Assembly: GCA_030161315.1 (NCBI GenBank)
Contig: BSQW01000010.1
Coordinates: 7,440,001-7,504,000 of the forward strand
Direction: 5' to 3'
Length of the DNA stretch: 64,000 nucleotides
Origin: Eutrema japonicum
Taxonomy: Eukaryota > Streptophyta > Magnoliopsida > Brassicales > Brassicaceae
Under the pieces are notes generated by a model, which made no database searches, was not told the DNA's origin, and saw only the letters and a list, made by a program, of their open reading frames with translations. The position numbers and the translations under genes were made by a program. Shown one piece after another: positions 45,401 through 57,081 of this stretch (the first letter of the stretch is position 1; every line of letters begins with the position of its first letter).

Positions 45401-45887
45401 CTTCACGACAACCATCGTTTAATGGATTATTCGCTCCTTCTAACAAGTCGTAGAATTTTTTTGAATGGTTACGTATCGGTTCTTCTACATTTTGATAACT
45501 ACTATCCTGATGATAGTTATCAAAACTCACGTTATCACGAAATGCATCATTCACCATATCCACATATCTATCTTCTACTACATTACCCACTTCACTCCCA
45601 CTTAAATGCGTCGGATCAACATAACTCGTTCCTAAATCCATAGTAATTTCTTCTCCATGCTTATACCAAACATAATAATCTGGCATAAATCCTCTACTAT
45701 ACAGATGATTCCAAATTCTAGTCCCCGGGAGAAATTTATCGTTCTTGCAAACACTACAAGGGCAGTAAAACTTACCGCCATTGCTCTGCGCTAGAGGCTG
45801 GTTATTTGCAAATGCCATGAATTGATCCACCTCCGTGCTGAACTCTACCGAGAAATTTCCCGTCTCTTCATCGATCCGCTTATACAT
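42495..45887 (-). pseudogene. TNP2-like CACTA transposase
   Basis: N-terminal transposase-associated region 45887-45650 (CPCSVCKNDKFLPG, IWNHLYSRGFMPDYYVWYKH). Next is KKFYDLLEGANNPLNDGCRE. Then a TAA and a frameshift at 45230-45252. The core transposase region follows: NVYLGLCTDGFNPF, PVILTPYNLPPGMCM, then LSCPVCMEDTESFYLPNGRK. Further downstream are DUF4218-like (KSHDCHVFMERLLPF, LPIHLPYEAELGGPVQYRWM) and DUF4216-like (RDYLFHTHNHGARRKTCNYG) parts. Introns separate some parts. The overall order is the usual one for the family. Confidence 0.8.
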
Positions 45888-46439
45888 CCACTCTCAAAAA
45901 TTACTATAATTGTAATTTCCAGATATTATAAAAAAACAGTTTCTCTTCTAAATTTCGTGTTTATGCGCTTATGAGAATGAGGAGAACGATGGTCTGAAGT
46001 TTTAATAAATAGACATTTTCCTACTGATTTGCGACTAATGATCGACTGCTTTGCGACTACTAGTGGTAGTCGCAATAAGTAGGTACAACAAGAACAACAC
46101 GTGTTTTATACTGTTATTTTACGACCAACAAACGACTGTTTTGCAACCCGCCGAAAAAGTAGCAAATTAGCCGCAAAATTTGCGACTACTATGCGACTAA
46201 AGTTTTCCGACTTAAAGTTAGTCGTAGATTGGTCATAAATTTGCGACTAATTGCCGACTAATACTTTTGGTCACAATTTGCCGACTATTATGTGACTCTC
46301 TTTCTGCAGTCGTAAACTAGTCGCAAAAGGGTCCCTAGTTAGTGGCGATAAGTTACGACTGTGTGTAGTCGCAAAGCGTAGTCGCGAAAACCCTGTTTTC
46401 TTGTAGTGAACTAGGGGTTACACCGGGCTACGCCCGGTT

Positions 46440-48000
46440 TTTCCATAATTTTTACCAGTATCCATGGTAAGAAAAAAGTTTTCAAAGATGATAATTCCAA
46501 ACAAAATTACAAATAATGGATAAAAAATAGATTCTTAGGTAGTAAGATTCTAAAGTAGCATAGTAAGAAAATAAATGGATACTGATATCTTTTATATTCC
46601 TTGTAGCATGTAGGTTCAACGAAGCTGTTTTAAGTCCACATCCTTTTTGCTCAAGTTCACGACACTCTTCAAGAGTAGACCTTCCTGTATTGTCACACTA
46701 CATGCTTTACAGCGTACAGTCCACATAAACATGCCTTCTCGTAGATAAATTTTTTCTTTGTTCAGTGTTATATATATTTTTTTAAACTACATACATAGAT
46801 CCATATTATTAAATTTTTTGTCAAATAATTTTTCATGAAAATAATTTATTTGAAATCCATATTTTTAAAAATTTAGATTCTCCACGGCTAAATATCAACA
46901 TTAAAACATGAATTAATTTGATGAACTACCTGGATAGGACATGTCTCATACGTGAATATTCTTTGGTGGAGTTTTAAGCGATGGTAATCATAACTTCGCC
47001 ACAAAGCATCTATTTGAATGTGATGACAACAAAACTACCTTCAAAGAAGATGAATCGTCTTTATATAGATTTGTGTCAGAAGAACCAACAATATATATGT
47101 ATAATTCGATTCCAAAGTAGAGTAATAGATGACAACATTGTTCAAATATGCGAAGAAATTAAAGCCAATAACCTATCAACCGAATCGTCGATGCATGTTT
47201 TCCATTTACCCAAAAGCCTTTCGTCTATGGAAGACAAAGGAGACTCGGAATAACAACTTATGGGTGAAGAGAATAATGGAGGGTTGATCAGAGGCTGCTT
47301 CACATTGGGTATATGGTCGGAGAGAAGGTTTTGGAGAATCTGTGGCTTCAATTCGATCTCAAAGAGACGCCAATGAATATGTAAGATTAGAAGATGACTA
47401 TAAAAAGAAAAAAAAAACAATGACCTTTCAATGGCTTGATAGAATCATGGATTTAGATTATGCACTCTTGGGTGAGAACAATAATAGCACATATCAAAAG
47501 TTAATTAAGATCATAGCGAAGATGAAAGCCTTGGATTTGGATTTTTGTATTTGTGTTGGACAATTGGGTTTCCGAAACTAAACAAATAAAAGAGTGCAAT
47601 TTTTTTATGGTCTGACGTGTAAATATACATATGTACACAATCTATTGGTTGATTATTTTCCTTATTATTATGTTGTTATTAATGTTTTATATTGTTCGAC
47701 AATAATATTTCTTATTTTTGCTGTAAATTTAGTAGTAGTAAAATAGATCAGATTGTTATTTGTGGGTTTTTTTTCTATCTAATAGTTTGGCTGATTTGAA
47801 ATAAGATTTATTTTTATAGTATTTTTATCTTGTTTCTTATTAAAACTTTGCATTGTGTGTTTATAAGTCTTTGTTTTACTTTTAACAATATTAATATCGT
47901 GATTTTGAACAATATTAACGAACATAGTAGATTGAGTTTGACTAATGAATACAAACAAAAAGTTTTGGGTTGGGTTGTTGTTGGCGAATGATTTGGTGTC
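46440..48000. other. AT-rich interior with a repeated gene-like fragment
   Basis: No known family is recognised. The stretch 47142-47330 (GAAGAAATTAAAGCCAATAA onward) is a diverged direct copy of 55885-56045. Small ORFs at 46981-47253 and 47342-47581 match nothing I know. Confidence 0.4.
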
Positions 48001-48005
48001 TTTTT

Positions 48006-48576
48006 TATGAAGGTTTATCTTGATTGACTTTGTAGATTTGTTAATCTAGCTTGGAGAAACGAATACGTAATGAACACGAAACGATTAACGCAAACAACGC
48101 ACATGATTTGATCACCCTGAGTTTACCGTGAAGGCTACGTCTAAGGGGAGGGAAACAGCGTCCTTCAACTGCATTCACTATCAGAGAATGTTTACAAGCC
48201 TTTAACAATGGTTATGTCTCTGTTACAAGATCCAGAGAGCTAAGAAGAAAGGAACTAGAAGTAGAATCCACAAGGGAGAAAGCACTAGAAGAAGAAGACC
48301 TCAATGGCGGAATTGATCTTCTCTCTTCTCTCAACGATGGCTTCTCTCTCTCTCTCTGACTTCTCTGTGTTCTATTCTCTCTCTCTAGTTCTTCGCTTTT
48401 TCTTGTAACCCTACTCAACGAAGAAGACGATCTGTAACAAACCTTTTTCTATCTTTGACCCTTTGGTCAACTCTGATATTGGGCTCAATTAATCAGCTTT
48501 GGCCCAGCTGAATAATATTGTCTTGGGCCTTAAGTCCACCTGAGTTTGGTTGAATGAAGTCAAACATATGCTCACA
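48006..48576 (-). repeat. 3' LTR of the copia element
   Basis: Matches 53452-54018. Its end has TATG where the other LTR has TGTG. CT-rich microsatellite near 48340-48360. Confidence 0.9.
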
Positions 48577-49174
48577 AACTCCATCTTTTGCTTCAGACAA
48601 CTCCCGACAACAACGGCGAACCCTAATCTTTGTGTAATCCTTGACAGTGAAGTCCGATGCGACTTTTCCAAATCACCGTCGCATCTCTGGCCTTGTCTTC
48701 CGACGCCATCTTCGGAATTCTCTCCATGTAACACCTGAAACTCTTAATCATCTCTTCACCATGACCGATAAGAGCTTCTTCCTGTTGATTCCTATTTGCG
48801 AAAACTTGCTCAAAGTCTCCGACTTTCTCTTTTCAGCTTCCCAACGAACAATTTTCCTCTTCCGCTGCTCAGACGAACTCAGGTAACGCTTCACTAACCC
48901 AGATTCATCTCCTCTCGCTTTGAATCTCTGACTTTTGAAACCCAGAAACCAGCAACCTTCTGACTTCTTTGAATTTCTTTCAGATACTCCACCTTGAGCT
49001 GAATACTTTCCATCTCAGCTCTTTAAGCCCCACGGGTAACTCTTTCTCTCATCAATAATCTGAGAATTTTTCATTGTCAAATTTTCCAGAAAGAGACAAA
49101 GACCTGAATTCTTACCCTTTCCTGATTTTTGCGAGATCTATTTGACAATGGAGTTACCCGGAGCTGCCAAGCCT
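48577..49174 (-). other. Copia 3' untranslated region
   Basis: Between the pol stop and the 3' LTR. The purine stretch GCAAAAGATGGAGTT next to the LTR (48577-48592) is the probable polypurine tract. About 600 bp without an ORF in the sense direction, long for a copia element. Confidence 0.6.
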
Positions 49175-51301
49175 CTAGGCGATGTTCACAAGATCACAGC
49201 AGAGTTGAAACTTTGGCCCAGGTAAGGCTTTAGTTAAGAAGTCTGTTGGATTTCTGCTCGTATGAATTTTGAATAGAGTAACATCACCTTGTGCAACTAT
49301 ATCTCGTATGAAATGATATTTAGTAGCGACATGCTTGGTCCTTTCGTGGTGCACATAGTTCTTTGCAAGTGCCAATGCACTCTGTGAATCACAATGGATT
49401 TTAACACTTCCTTGAGTAAAACCCATCTCATCACAAATTCTCTTCAACCAAATGGCCTCTTTTACGGCTGAAGAAAGAGCCATGTACTCTGCTTCAGTTG
49501 TTGATAAAGCCACCACTGACTGCAAATTTGACCTCCAACAAACTGTATTACCCCAAACCTTGAAAACAAATCTTGTCACTGATCTTCGTCTATCAAGGTC
49601 AGCTGCATAATCAGAATCACAAAACCCTTCAATGCTGAAACTTGAACTCTTTGTGAATGTGAGATTTGTCTTTAATGCACCCCTTAGATACTTCAACACC
49701 CATTTAACCGCAGCCCAATGTTCTCGGCCTGGTTTTGACATGAACCTGCTGACAACTCCCACAGCATAAGCTAAATCAGGTCTTGATCCTATCATAGCGT
49801 ACATAAGACTTCCCACTGCGCTAGCATAAGGAATCCTTTCCATATGCTCAGCATCTGACACCCTTTCTGCCTTGGTTAAACTTTTCAACTTGAAATGTGA
49901 TGCAATTGGAGTAGAGACTGCCTTTGATTCAAACATTCCAAAACTTTTCAGAACTTTCTCAATATAGTTCTCTTGAGATAAAATCAGAATCCCCTTCTCC
50001 CTATCTCTGTAAATGTCCATTCCCAGAATCTTTGACGCTTTTCCCAAGTCCTTCATTTCGAATTCCCAGCTCAAGCTGTCCTTTATCTTTCTGATCTCAG
50101 ACTTGTTCCCTGAAGCTATAAGCATGTCGTCAACATACAAGAGAAGATAAATGGCCTGATATGTCTTTATGTTTTTCATGTAGACACAAGGATCAAAGCT
50201 GCTTCTTAAGACTTGTTCCCCTTTCATGAAACAGTCAAACCTCAGGTTCCATTGCCTAGGTGAATGTTTCAGCGCGTATAAAGATTTTCTCAGAAGACAT
50301 ACATTATTCTCTTCTCCCTTTTTAATGAATCCTTCTGGTTGACTCATCAAAATCCTTTCATCCAAATTTCCATGGAGAAATGCCGTCTTGACATCTAGCT
50401 GCTCCAATTCGTAGTCCAAGTTCACCACCAAAGACAACTTTATTCTGATGGACACATGTTTCACAACAGGGGAAAAAATCTCATTGAAATCTACTCCTTC
50501 CTTTTGTGAAAACCCCTTTGCTACAAGCCTTGCCTTGTACCTTTGCTTCTCCACCCCTGGAATTCCCGGTTTAAGTTTGAAAATCCACTTGCATCCAACC
50601 AGTTTCTGCTTGTCTGGCTTATCGATAAGGTTCCATATGTGATTTTTGCCAAGTGAATCCATTTCTTCCTTTGCCGCATTATTCCAGTATTTCCACTTCT
50701 TACTTTTCTTTGCTTCCTCAAATGATCTCGGCTCATCTATCTCTAAGTCTTCAGCAGCAGATAATGCATATGCTACGAAGTCAGAGTCTTCATACCTGGA
50801 TGGTGGCTTGACATTTTCCCTTCTGCTTCTGTCACGTGCAAGAAGATAATCATCAAGTGAATGACTGATTTTTGTCCCATCCTCATTGAATGTCAGACCT
50901 TCTGATTCATCTAAACTTTCTGAACCATATGAATCATTTGAACTCTCTGAGCTATCTGATCCAGCATGTGAAAAAGACTCTCCACCTTGAGAAGAAGTCT
51001 CACCATGTTCATAACTTGTTGAACTTGGTCCTTGAATGAGCTGGGTGTGAAACTTCACTTTCTTACCAGACTTCTTCTTTTCCTGTTTTTCACTCTTCCC
51101 ATCAGATTTCTCAGCATTTTCATGTGTAGAAGCTAAAGTATCTTTGTATATCTCATCTTCTCGAAACACCACGTTTCTGCTTGTTTTGCATTTCCCATCT
51201 TTTAGCATCCAAACCCGATAACCCTTGACACCAAATGGGTATCCCAGAAAAAAATCCTTTTTCAGCTCTAGGACTTGTTTTTTCCTGAACAGTATGCACA
51301 T
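49175..51301 (-). pseudogene. Copia reverse transcriptase and RNase H
   Basis: A 708-codon open frame. It starts in the linker after integrase (KKDFFLGYPFGVKGYRVWML), followed by an acidic Ser-rich segment. RT: NHIWNLIDKPDKQKLVGCKW, KARLVAKGFSQKEGVDF, LDVKTAFLHGNLDE and the YVDDMLIA active site. RNase H: GFCDSDYAADLDRRRS, VVALSTTEAEYMALS and HCDSQSALALAKN. It ends ALPGPKFQLCCDLVNIA. The open frame looks intact, but it is out of frame with gag-integrase. Confidence 0.9.
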
Positions 51302-53251
51302 AAGCTGAGCACCCGAATCTTCTAAGATGTGACAGTTCAGGTTTATGACCAGCCCACACCTCCTCGGGTAGTTTAAACTCTATTGAGTAATTTGGTGTTC
51401 TGTTGATCAGATATATAGCAGTTGAAGTGGCCTCAGCCCAGAACTCTTGACCCAAACCTGTCTCTGCAAGCATGCTTCTAACCTTGTCCATAATAGTCAT
51501 GTTCATCCTCTCAGATACACCGTTCGGCTGAGGTGTATAAGTGCAAGTCCTGTGTCGTTTGATCCTAGATTTCTTACACAAGTCATCAAACAGTGTGTTA
51601 CAGAACTCCAAGCCATTGTCAGTTCTTAAACATTTAATCTTCTTTTCTGTGTGGTTTTCCACAGCTTCTTTCCATTCTTTGAACTTGTGAAACGCTTCAT
51701 CCTTCGTCCTTAGAAAATAAACCCACACCTTTTCGGAGTAATCATCTATGAAACTGATGAAATATTTACAGCCTCCCAAACTTTCTGGTGTTGATGGAGA
51801 TCCCCACAAATCAGAATGAACATATTCCAGAATTCCTTTAGTTGTATGCTTGGCTGCTTGAAAGCTTTGTTTATGTGACTTTCCAAGTACACAACTCTCA
51901 CAGAAATCTAACTCTCCAACCTCTGTCTTTGGCAAATACCCATCTCGTACTAGAACATCCATGTTCTTAGAGCTCATATGACCAAGTCTTGAATGCCATA
52001 AGACTGTCATTTTATCCTTTGACTCTGTGAGATTAACGTCAGCCTTGCTCACTATACCTTGGAGATAGTACAAACCTTCATTGTACTTTCCAGAGATCAC
52101 TTTCTGACCATCTTTGTAAAAAATTACTGTGAAGTCTTCACCCTCGTATTTGCATCCTGACTTTTCTAGCATTCCATAGGATATAAGATTTCTGCTCATG
52201 TTAGGCATATATATCACATTTGTTAGTATAACCTCTGTACCATCTGGATTAGTGATTCTGATTTTTCTGATACCTTTCACTTCACAGTGAGTGTTATTTG
52301 CCATTAACACCTTTCCTCCATCAACTTCTTTAAAATCAAACAACAATTCCTTATTATGGGTAATATGGAACATGCATCCAGAGTCCATAACCCACTCATC
52401 CTTTGAGTGTTGAACGCTTGCAGTGAGAACCAGAGGCTGTTTCACTTCTGAGGCAACATTGGCAGAAGATTCACCATTTTTCTTTTTTTCTTTACTAGGA
52501 CATTCTCGTTTCCAATGTCCATCTTTGCCACAGATGAAACAAGCCGATTTACCATCTTTGTTAAATCTGTTCTTCGAATTTGACATGCCATCTTTTCTCT
52601 TTGACTTCCCTGACTTGTTAGAATTTTTTCCATTTCCATTATCATACCTCTTTTCAGAACTTCCACGAGACTCAACATACAGACCTTCTGCCTTACTCTT
52701 GTTTAGCAACCCTTTCTGCCTTAGTTCAGCTTCTTTTGAATGAGCAGCAACTACAACTTCATCGACTGTAAGTGTCTCCTTCCCGCTTCCATACTGAAGG
52801 GTGTGAACCAATGGTTCATAAGCTGCTGGAAGTCCTGACAGGAGCTGAATGGCTTGGTCTTCTTCTGAAATGGTAACCTTGAGACTGTTCAAATCTGCAA
52901 CCAGTTTCAGAAAGATGTCCACGTTCTCTTCTATAGTCTTATTTTCTTCCATTTTGTAACAAGAGAATTGTTTCTTTAAGTAGATTCTGTTGGGAAGCGA
53001 CTTGGTTTGATATATCCTTTCAAGTGCTTTCCACTGGCCCAACGCAGTAGTTTCAAAATAGTAAAACCTTCCTCAAGAACTGAGAGTAAACCTTGACTCT
53101 CCATTTGACCCATCATCTTGTACTTCCACATGCCAAAATCCTCTTTACCATCAAATTTATCCATCCCAAACCTTCCTAGAGTTGGTTCCATATTGACTGA
53201 TAATTTGATTTTCTTGCAGGTTAAACCAGATGATGCTTTTGCTTCTATCAA
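51153..53251 (-). pseudogene. Copia gag, protease and integrase
   Basis: N-terminal gag at 53251-53065 (LGRFGMDKFDGKEDFGMWKY). A deletion plus frameshift near 53065 removes part of gag. The rest is open from 53042 to 51153: UBN2-type gag, zinc knuckle CFICGKDGHWKREC, protease DSGCMFHIT (usual DSG), GAG-pre-integrase (WHSRLGHMSSKNM), and integrase with SDLWG, FIDDYS, LRTDNGLEF and the QPNGVSERM motif holding the catalytic Glu. The frame is lost near 51290. Protease, integrase and zinc finger all look intact within it. Confidence 0.9.
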
Positions 53252-53436
53252 AAAAATCCTAAACCTTGAAGGATATCAATCGCAGTTATAGCAAACAGAG
53301 AATCACCATTCAACAGCCCAGATATTTCCAGATTCCTCCTAATTCCAAGAAAGGCCTCTTCGTGAACAAAACAGATAAGTTTCTTTACCTCTTTGATTCG
53401 ATTCACCAACCTCAATCCTAGCAATCGCACCTGGGG

Positions 53437-53451
53437 TGCTATGATACCACT
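53437..53451 (-). other. Primer binding site (initiator Met type)
   Basis: The minus strand reads TGGTATCATAGCACC next to the 5' LTR; one base differs from the usual TGGTATCAGAGC. Confidence 0.8.
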
Positions 53452-54018
53452 TGTGAAGGTTTATCTTGATTGACTTTGTAGATTCGTTGATCTAGCTTGG
53501 AGAAACGAATACTTAATGAACACGAAACGATTAACGCAAACAACGCACACGATTTGGTCACCCTGAGTTCACCGTGAAGGCTACGTCTCAGGGGAGGGAA
53601 ACAGCGTCCCTCAACTGCATTCACTATCAGAGAATGTTTACAAGCCTTTAACAATGGTTGTGTCTCTGTTACAAGATCCAGAGAGCTAAGAAGAAAGGAA
53701 CTAGAAGTAGAATCCACAAGGGAGAAAGCACTATAAGAAGAAGACCTCAATGGCGGAATTGATCTTCTCTCTTCTCTCAACGATGGCTTCTCTCTCTCTG
53801 ACTTCTTTGTGTTCTATTCTCTCTCTCTAGTTCTTCGCTTTTTCTTGTAATCCTACTCAACGAAGAAGACGATCTGTAACAAACCTTTTTCTATCTTTGA
53901 CCTTTTGGTCAACTCTGATATTGGGCTTAATTAATCAGCTTTGGTCCAACTGAATAATATTGTCTTGGGCCTTAAGCCCACCTGAGTTTGGTTGAATGAA
54001 GTCAAACATATGCTCACA
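53452..54018 (-). repeat. 5' LTR of the copia element
   Basis: 567 bp, plus-strand ends TGTGAAGG and GCTCACA; matches 48006-48576. Confidence 0.9.
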
Positions 54019-54023
54019 TTTTT

Positions 54024-55880
54024 AATAGGAAATTTCCTCACTAAAGAGAATGAAAACGGAAGGAATTTACCAAATTAGAACTTACTTGTAAGTTCTTCCA
54101 ATTTGACTATATTATGACTATTTTACTTGTAGATAAACGAAATAAGCTGCTAAGCAATCATCCACAAATATAAGCGAAAACTATTTCTACTATTTCTAGT
54201 ACTAACATACAATTTCTACTATGACAACTAACTATATGCCTTTATCACCACAAATCTAAAACCATTTCTACTAAAGTTTTAGATTTCTATCGACGTGCTT
54301 CCTTTTGTAGGCTTTATTATTTTGTCTTCAATCTTGAGCAGAAGAAGTTGAGAAGTGTTTGGTTTTCCACTTGATTTGCTCCTTTCATTTCTTTTTGACT
54401 GTGAAATTCTCCCATACAAACCTAATAATCTTCATGAACTAAAAAGTAGATAGAAGTTCACAAATATGTCAAGTGCATCTCATAGTATGTATGCATTTAT
54501 GATGATCAAAAGCATGTTTTTTTGCAACATAAAAATAGTTAAAAATTATACATGTAAGACATCAATATTTTGTCACTACACTATCGATGTAAGACTTGAA
54601 ATAAATTCAACAGCACAAAGTTTTAAAAGAAAGAATTTCTTGAAAACTACAAAATGAGAGCTCAACAGAACACAAACCATAAGATCAAATCAAGACATTT
54701 GAACCACCATAATAAAATCTTCATAACCTAATTGTACATGTATACTTCATTCCAAGCTTCAACATTAACATTATTCATACTAATATGAGAATCTCTCACT
54801 CAAATAGTTAAAGAGAACTGTTGAATACTCTATACGCTTATTTCTGCTTATGCGAAAGAGTGTTGAATACTCTAAACCCATTTTGGCTTATGTGTATTTT
54901 GTCAATACTAACCTGGATGCCAAAGAGGAAGGAGTCATAAGCCATAGTGGCCTCTCTTGTTAAGAATAGCAGAAAAGGTAAATATCGTGGAGTAATATCA
55001 AAAACTTAGACACTTGAAAATATCAAAAACTTAGACACTTGAAATACCATATTTCATAGAGAATATAGTTGTACACAAAATGGGAGATACCGAGAGTTTG
55101 ATATATTAAGCTCTTCTTAGCCTTGGTAAGTGAAGTCATGTAAATAAACTTACATACACTTAATTAGAACCTTAACCATGATATAATACATAGCAGTAAA
55201 CTAATTAGAAGTTAAATCCGAGCCAGAGCAAACTATCTTATATTTCTATCAACCAAAAACTTTGGAGAGATCACATATCAATATTATTTAAAAAGAATAG
55301 CAATCCCACCACGTTTTGTCCATAAAAAGAATAGCAATCCCACTAAACAAATAACTAGCTATATAATAGGTTTATTCAGCTGATATTGATCCTGTTAAAA
55401 GGTAGAAGATGTGGAAAGTGGCAGGTTAAAGAGGAAGGGAACTAAAGAACTGACCCAAAATATTGGAAATCTTGAAGAAACTCTTTGTTGAACCTCTCTA
55501 GTTTGTAGCAGAAAAATCAAAGCAAATATAAGTAACATGCGAACATCAAAACATCTTATACTAATATTTCAAGGCTATATATGAAAGTTGCGGGGTATAC
55601 CGATGTTAAATTCTGCATAAAAGATTCGTTCTAAACAAAATAACCTAAAATCCAAAATGGAATCTAGGGAAATCGATAACGTAACTACTAATAAATTAAT
55701 TGGTCAATTACCATTAGAATTCTTGTAAGAAATATAGAGGAAGTTGACAAGCTTTTACCAGATTTAGATGCGACCCCTAAATTTTGAAATTGGAATCACT
55801 GAATTCGACCGACGCGGTGAGAAGTAAATTGAATTCTATTGTTTGGGTCGATTGAATGACTGATTTAGTGATGGATTCGT
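54024..55880. other. AT-rich DNA with short duplications
   Basis: No gene seen. Local tandem duplications: AATATCAAAAACTTAGACAC twice (about 54993-55040), AAAAGAATAGCAATCCCAC twice (about 55292-55345) and GTTGAATACTCTA twice (about 54820-54885). Confidence 0.5.
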
Positions 55881-55884
55881 ACCA

Positions 55885-56110
55885 TATCTGAAGAGATCAA
55901 AGCCAATAACCTATAAACCCAATCATCATCATCTCATTTTCACTTAGGCCGAAAAGCTTGTGGTCCGTTGAAGCCAACATATTATGGATGAAGAGAGCCG
56001 ATACAACCTTGGAGGATAGATGGTTAGTCAGAGGCTGGTTGTTGTTGAGGATAGATAGATGATTTTCTTCTCCTCCCTTGGCCATTTTTCTTTGGGTCTG
56101 TCGTTGCATC
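55885..56110 (-). pseudogene. Gene-like fragment related to 47142-47330
   Basis: The minus strand reads NNQPLTNHLSSKVVSALFIH and IGYWL, similar to KQPLINPPLFSS and RLLALISSHI at the other site. No known family recognised; perhaps captured exon pieces in a Helitron. Confidence 0.35.
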
Positions 56111-56495
56111 TCTTTGTAGACATCTGAGAGATATTTGTAGGCGAGAGAAGTTTAAGATTAATCGATTCAGTTCCTAAATTTCCGTTTCGAACACTAATGG
56201 TGTCCGCTTCAGCTATCTTTAGAAGAGAGAGAGAGAGAGGAAGATGTATTGCTCGATATATGTTTATGTGAATTATTTGTGGGCCACTTCATTTTGGTGT
56301 CCGTTTATTTATAGGCCAAATTCGATAAGAGTGTTTAGGGATTGAGTTTGGAATTGAGTCTGAGTGGCTTGTAATGATTAGTCAAAGAACGTGATATGTT
56401 TTGATGTTTTTATTGGCTGATTATTTTTTCTAATATTTTTGCTGATCTGAATACTCTAAAAAGTTTCTAAATCAATCCATTTTATATAAAGGAGA

Positions 56496-57080
56496 CTAAG
56501 GGTTTCACCGGGCTACGTCCGGGGTTTTTCATAGTTTGTTTTTAAATTAGTTTTAGGTTATAATTTGTATTTAGGAAATGTTTTCATAGTTTAAAAATGC
56601 ATATCATTATACAAACTTAAAAATTATTTAAAAGTAAAACCTACTGTTTTAATGTTTTTTTAGATATTCATTATGAATATAAAATTTTGTAGTTATGATA
56701 AAAAAAAATTTTTGTTATTGACTTCAATAGCATGTAAATATATATACCATTAGAAACTATATAAATAATAATTTTACTATCTATTCTAGACAGTAAACGT
56801 ATAACTTATAACTTATAATTTTACTGTTTATTCTAGATAACTTAGAATAAACATGTATTTACTGTTTATTCTAGGTAAAAAATTCATGACTCTTCGAAAA
56901 ATTATTAATCCGAAGATAAATATCTTTAAACCTAGAAATGGATAGAATAAACATGTAATTATAACTTAAAATATTATAAATTGAATCCAAAAAAATTGCT
57001 GCTGCAACACATAAATTTTGAACGAAAACCAAAAACACACCAAAACTAAATCGGAGCAAACCAACTCAAACAGTGACATA
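56496..57080 (-). mobile_element. Second Helitron 3' end, truncated
   Basis: Hairpin CCGGAC-GTA-GCCCGG (56508-56522) followed on the minus strand by TGAAACCCTTAG. Its layout equals the end at 46411. Upstream sequence is AT-rich and ends at the copia fragment. Confidence 0.45.
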
Positions 57081-57081
57081 C

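Larger units (their letters stand above)
39460..46408 (-). mobile_element. Full-length two-gene CACTA (En/Spm) element
   Basis: The terminal inverted repeat CACTACAAGAAAACAGGGTT continues as TTCGCGACTAC. The right end mirrors it: GTAGTCGCGAAAAC then CCTGTTTTCTTGTAGTG. The 3-bp TSD AAC is at 39457-39459 and 46409-46411. Both subterminal regions (39490-39960, 46030-46390) are packed with GCGACTA / AGTCGT motifs, typical binding sites for the element's own protein. It encodes a TNP2-like transposase and a TNPA-like protein on the minus strand. Both have stops, so it is probably not autonomous today. Confidence 0.9.
48006..54018 (-). mobile_element. Complete Ty1/copia retrotransposon
   Basis: 6013 bp with TSD TTTTT at 48001-48005 and 54019-54023. 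LTRs of 571 and 567 bp differ by about 18 substitutions and a 4-bp CT repeat difference by my count, the best-preserved pair in the window. gag-pol is on the minus strand. A deletion/frameshift in gag and a frameshift between integrase and RT disable it. Confidence 0.95.
46411..56495 (-). mobile_element. Probable Helitron, interrupted by a copia element
   Basis: Minus-strand 3' end: hairpin CCGGGC-GTA-GCCCGG (46423-46437), then TGTAACCC and CTAG, followed by T. The candidate 5' end is TCTCCTTTATATAAAATGG at 56495, directly abutting a second Helitron 3' end. Without the 6-kb copia insertion it would be about 4 kb. It holds no Rep/helicase sequence. Two related gene-like fragments (about 47142-47330 and 55885-56110) lie inside. 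The 5' end is the weaker call, because the preceding base is G. Confidence 0.4.
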
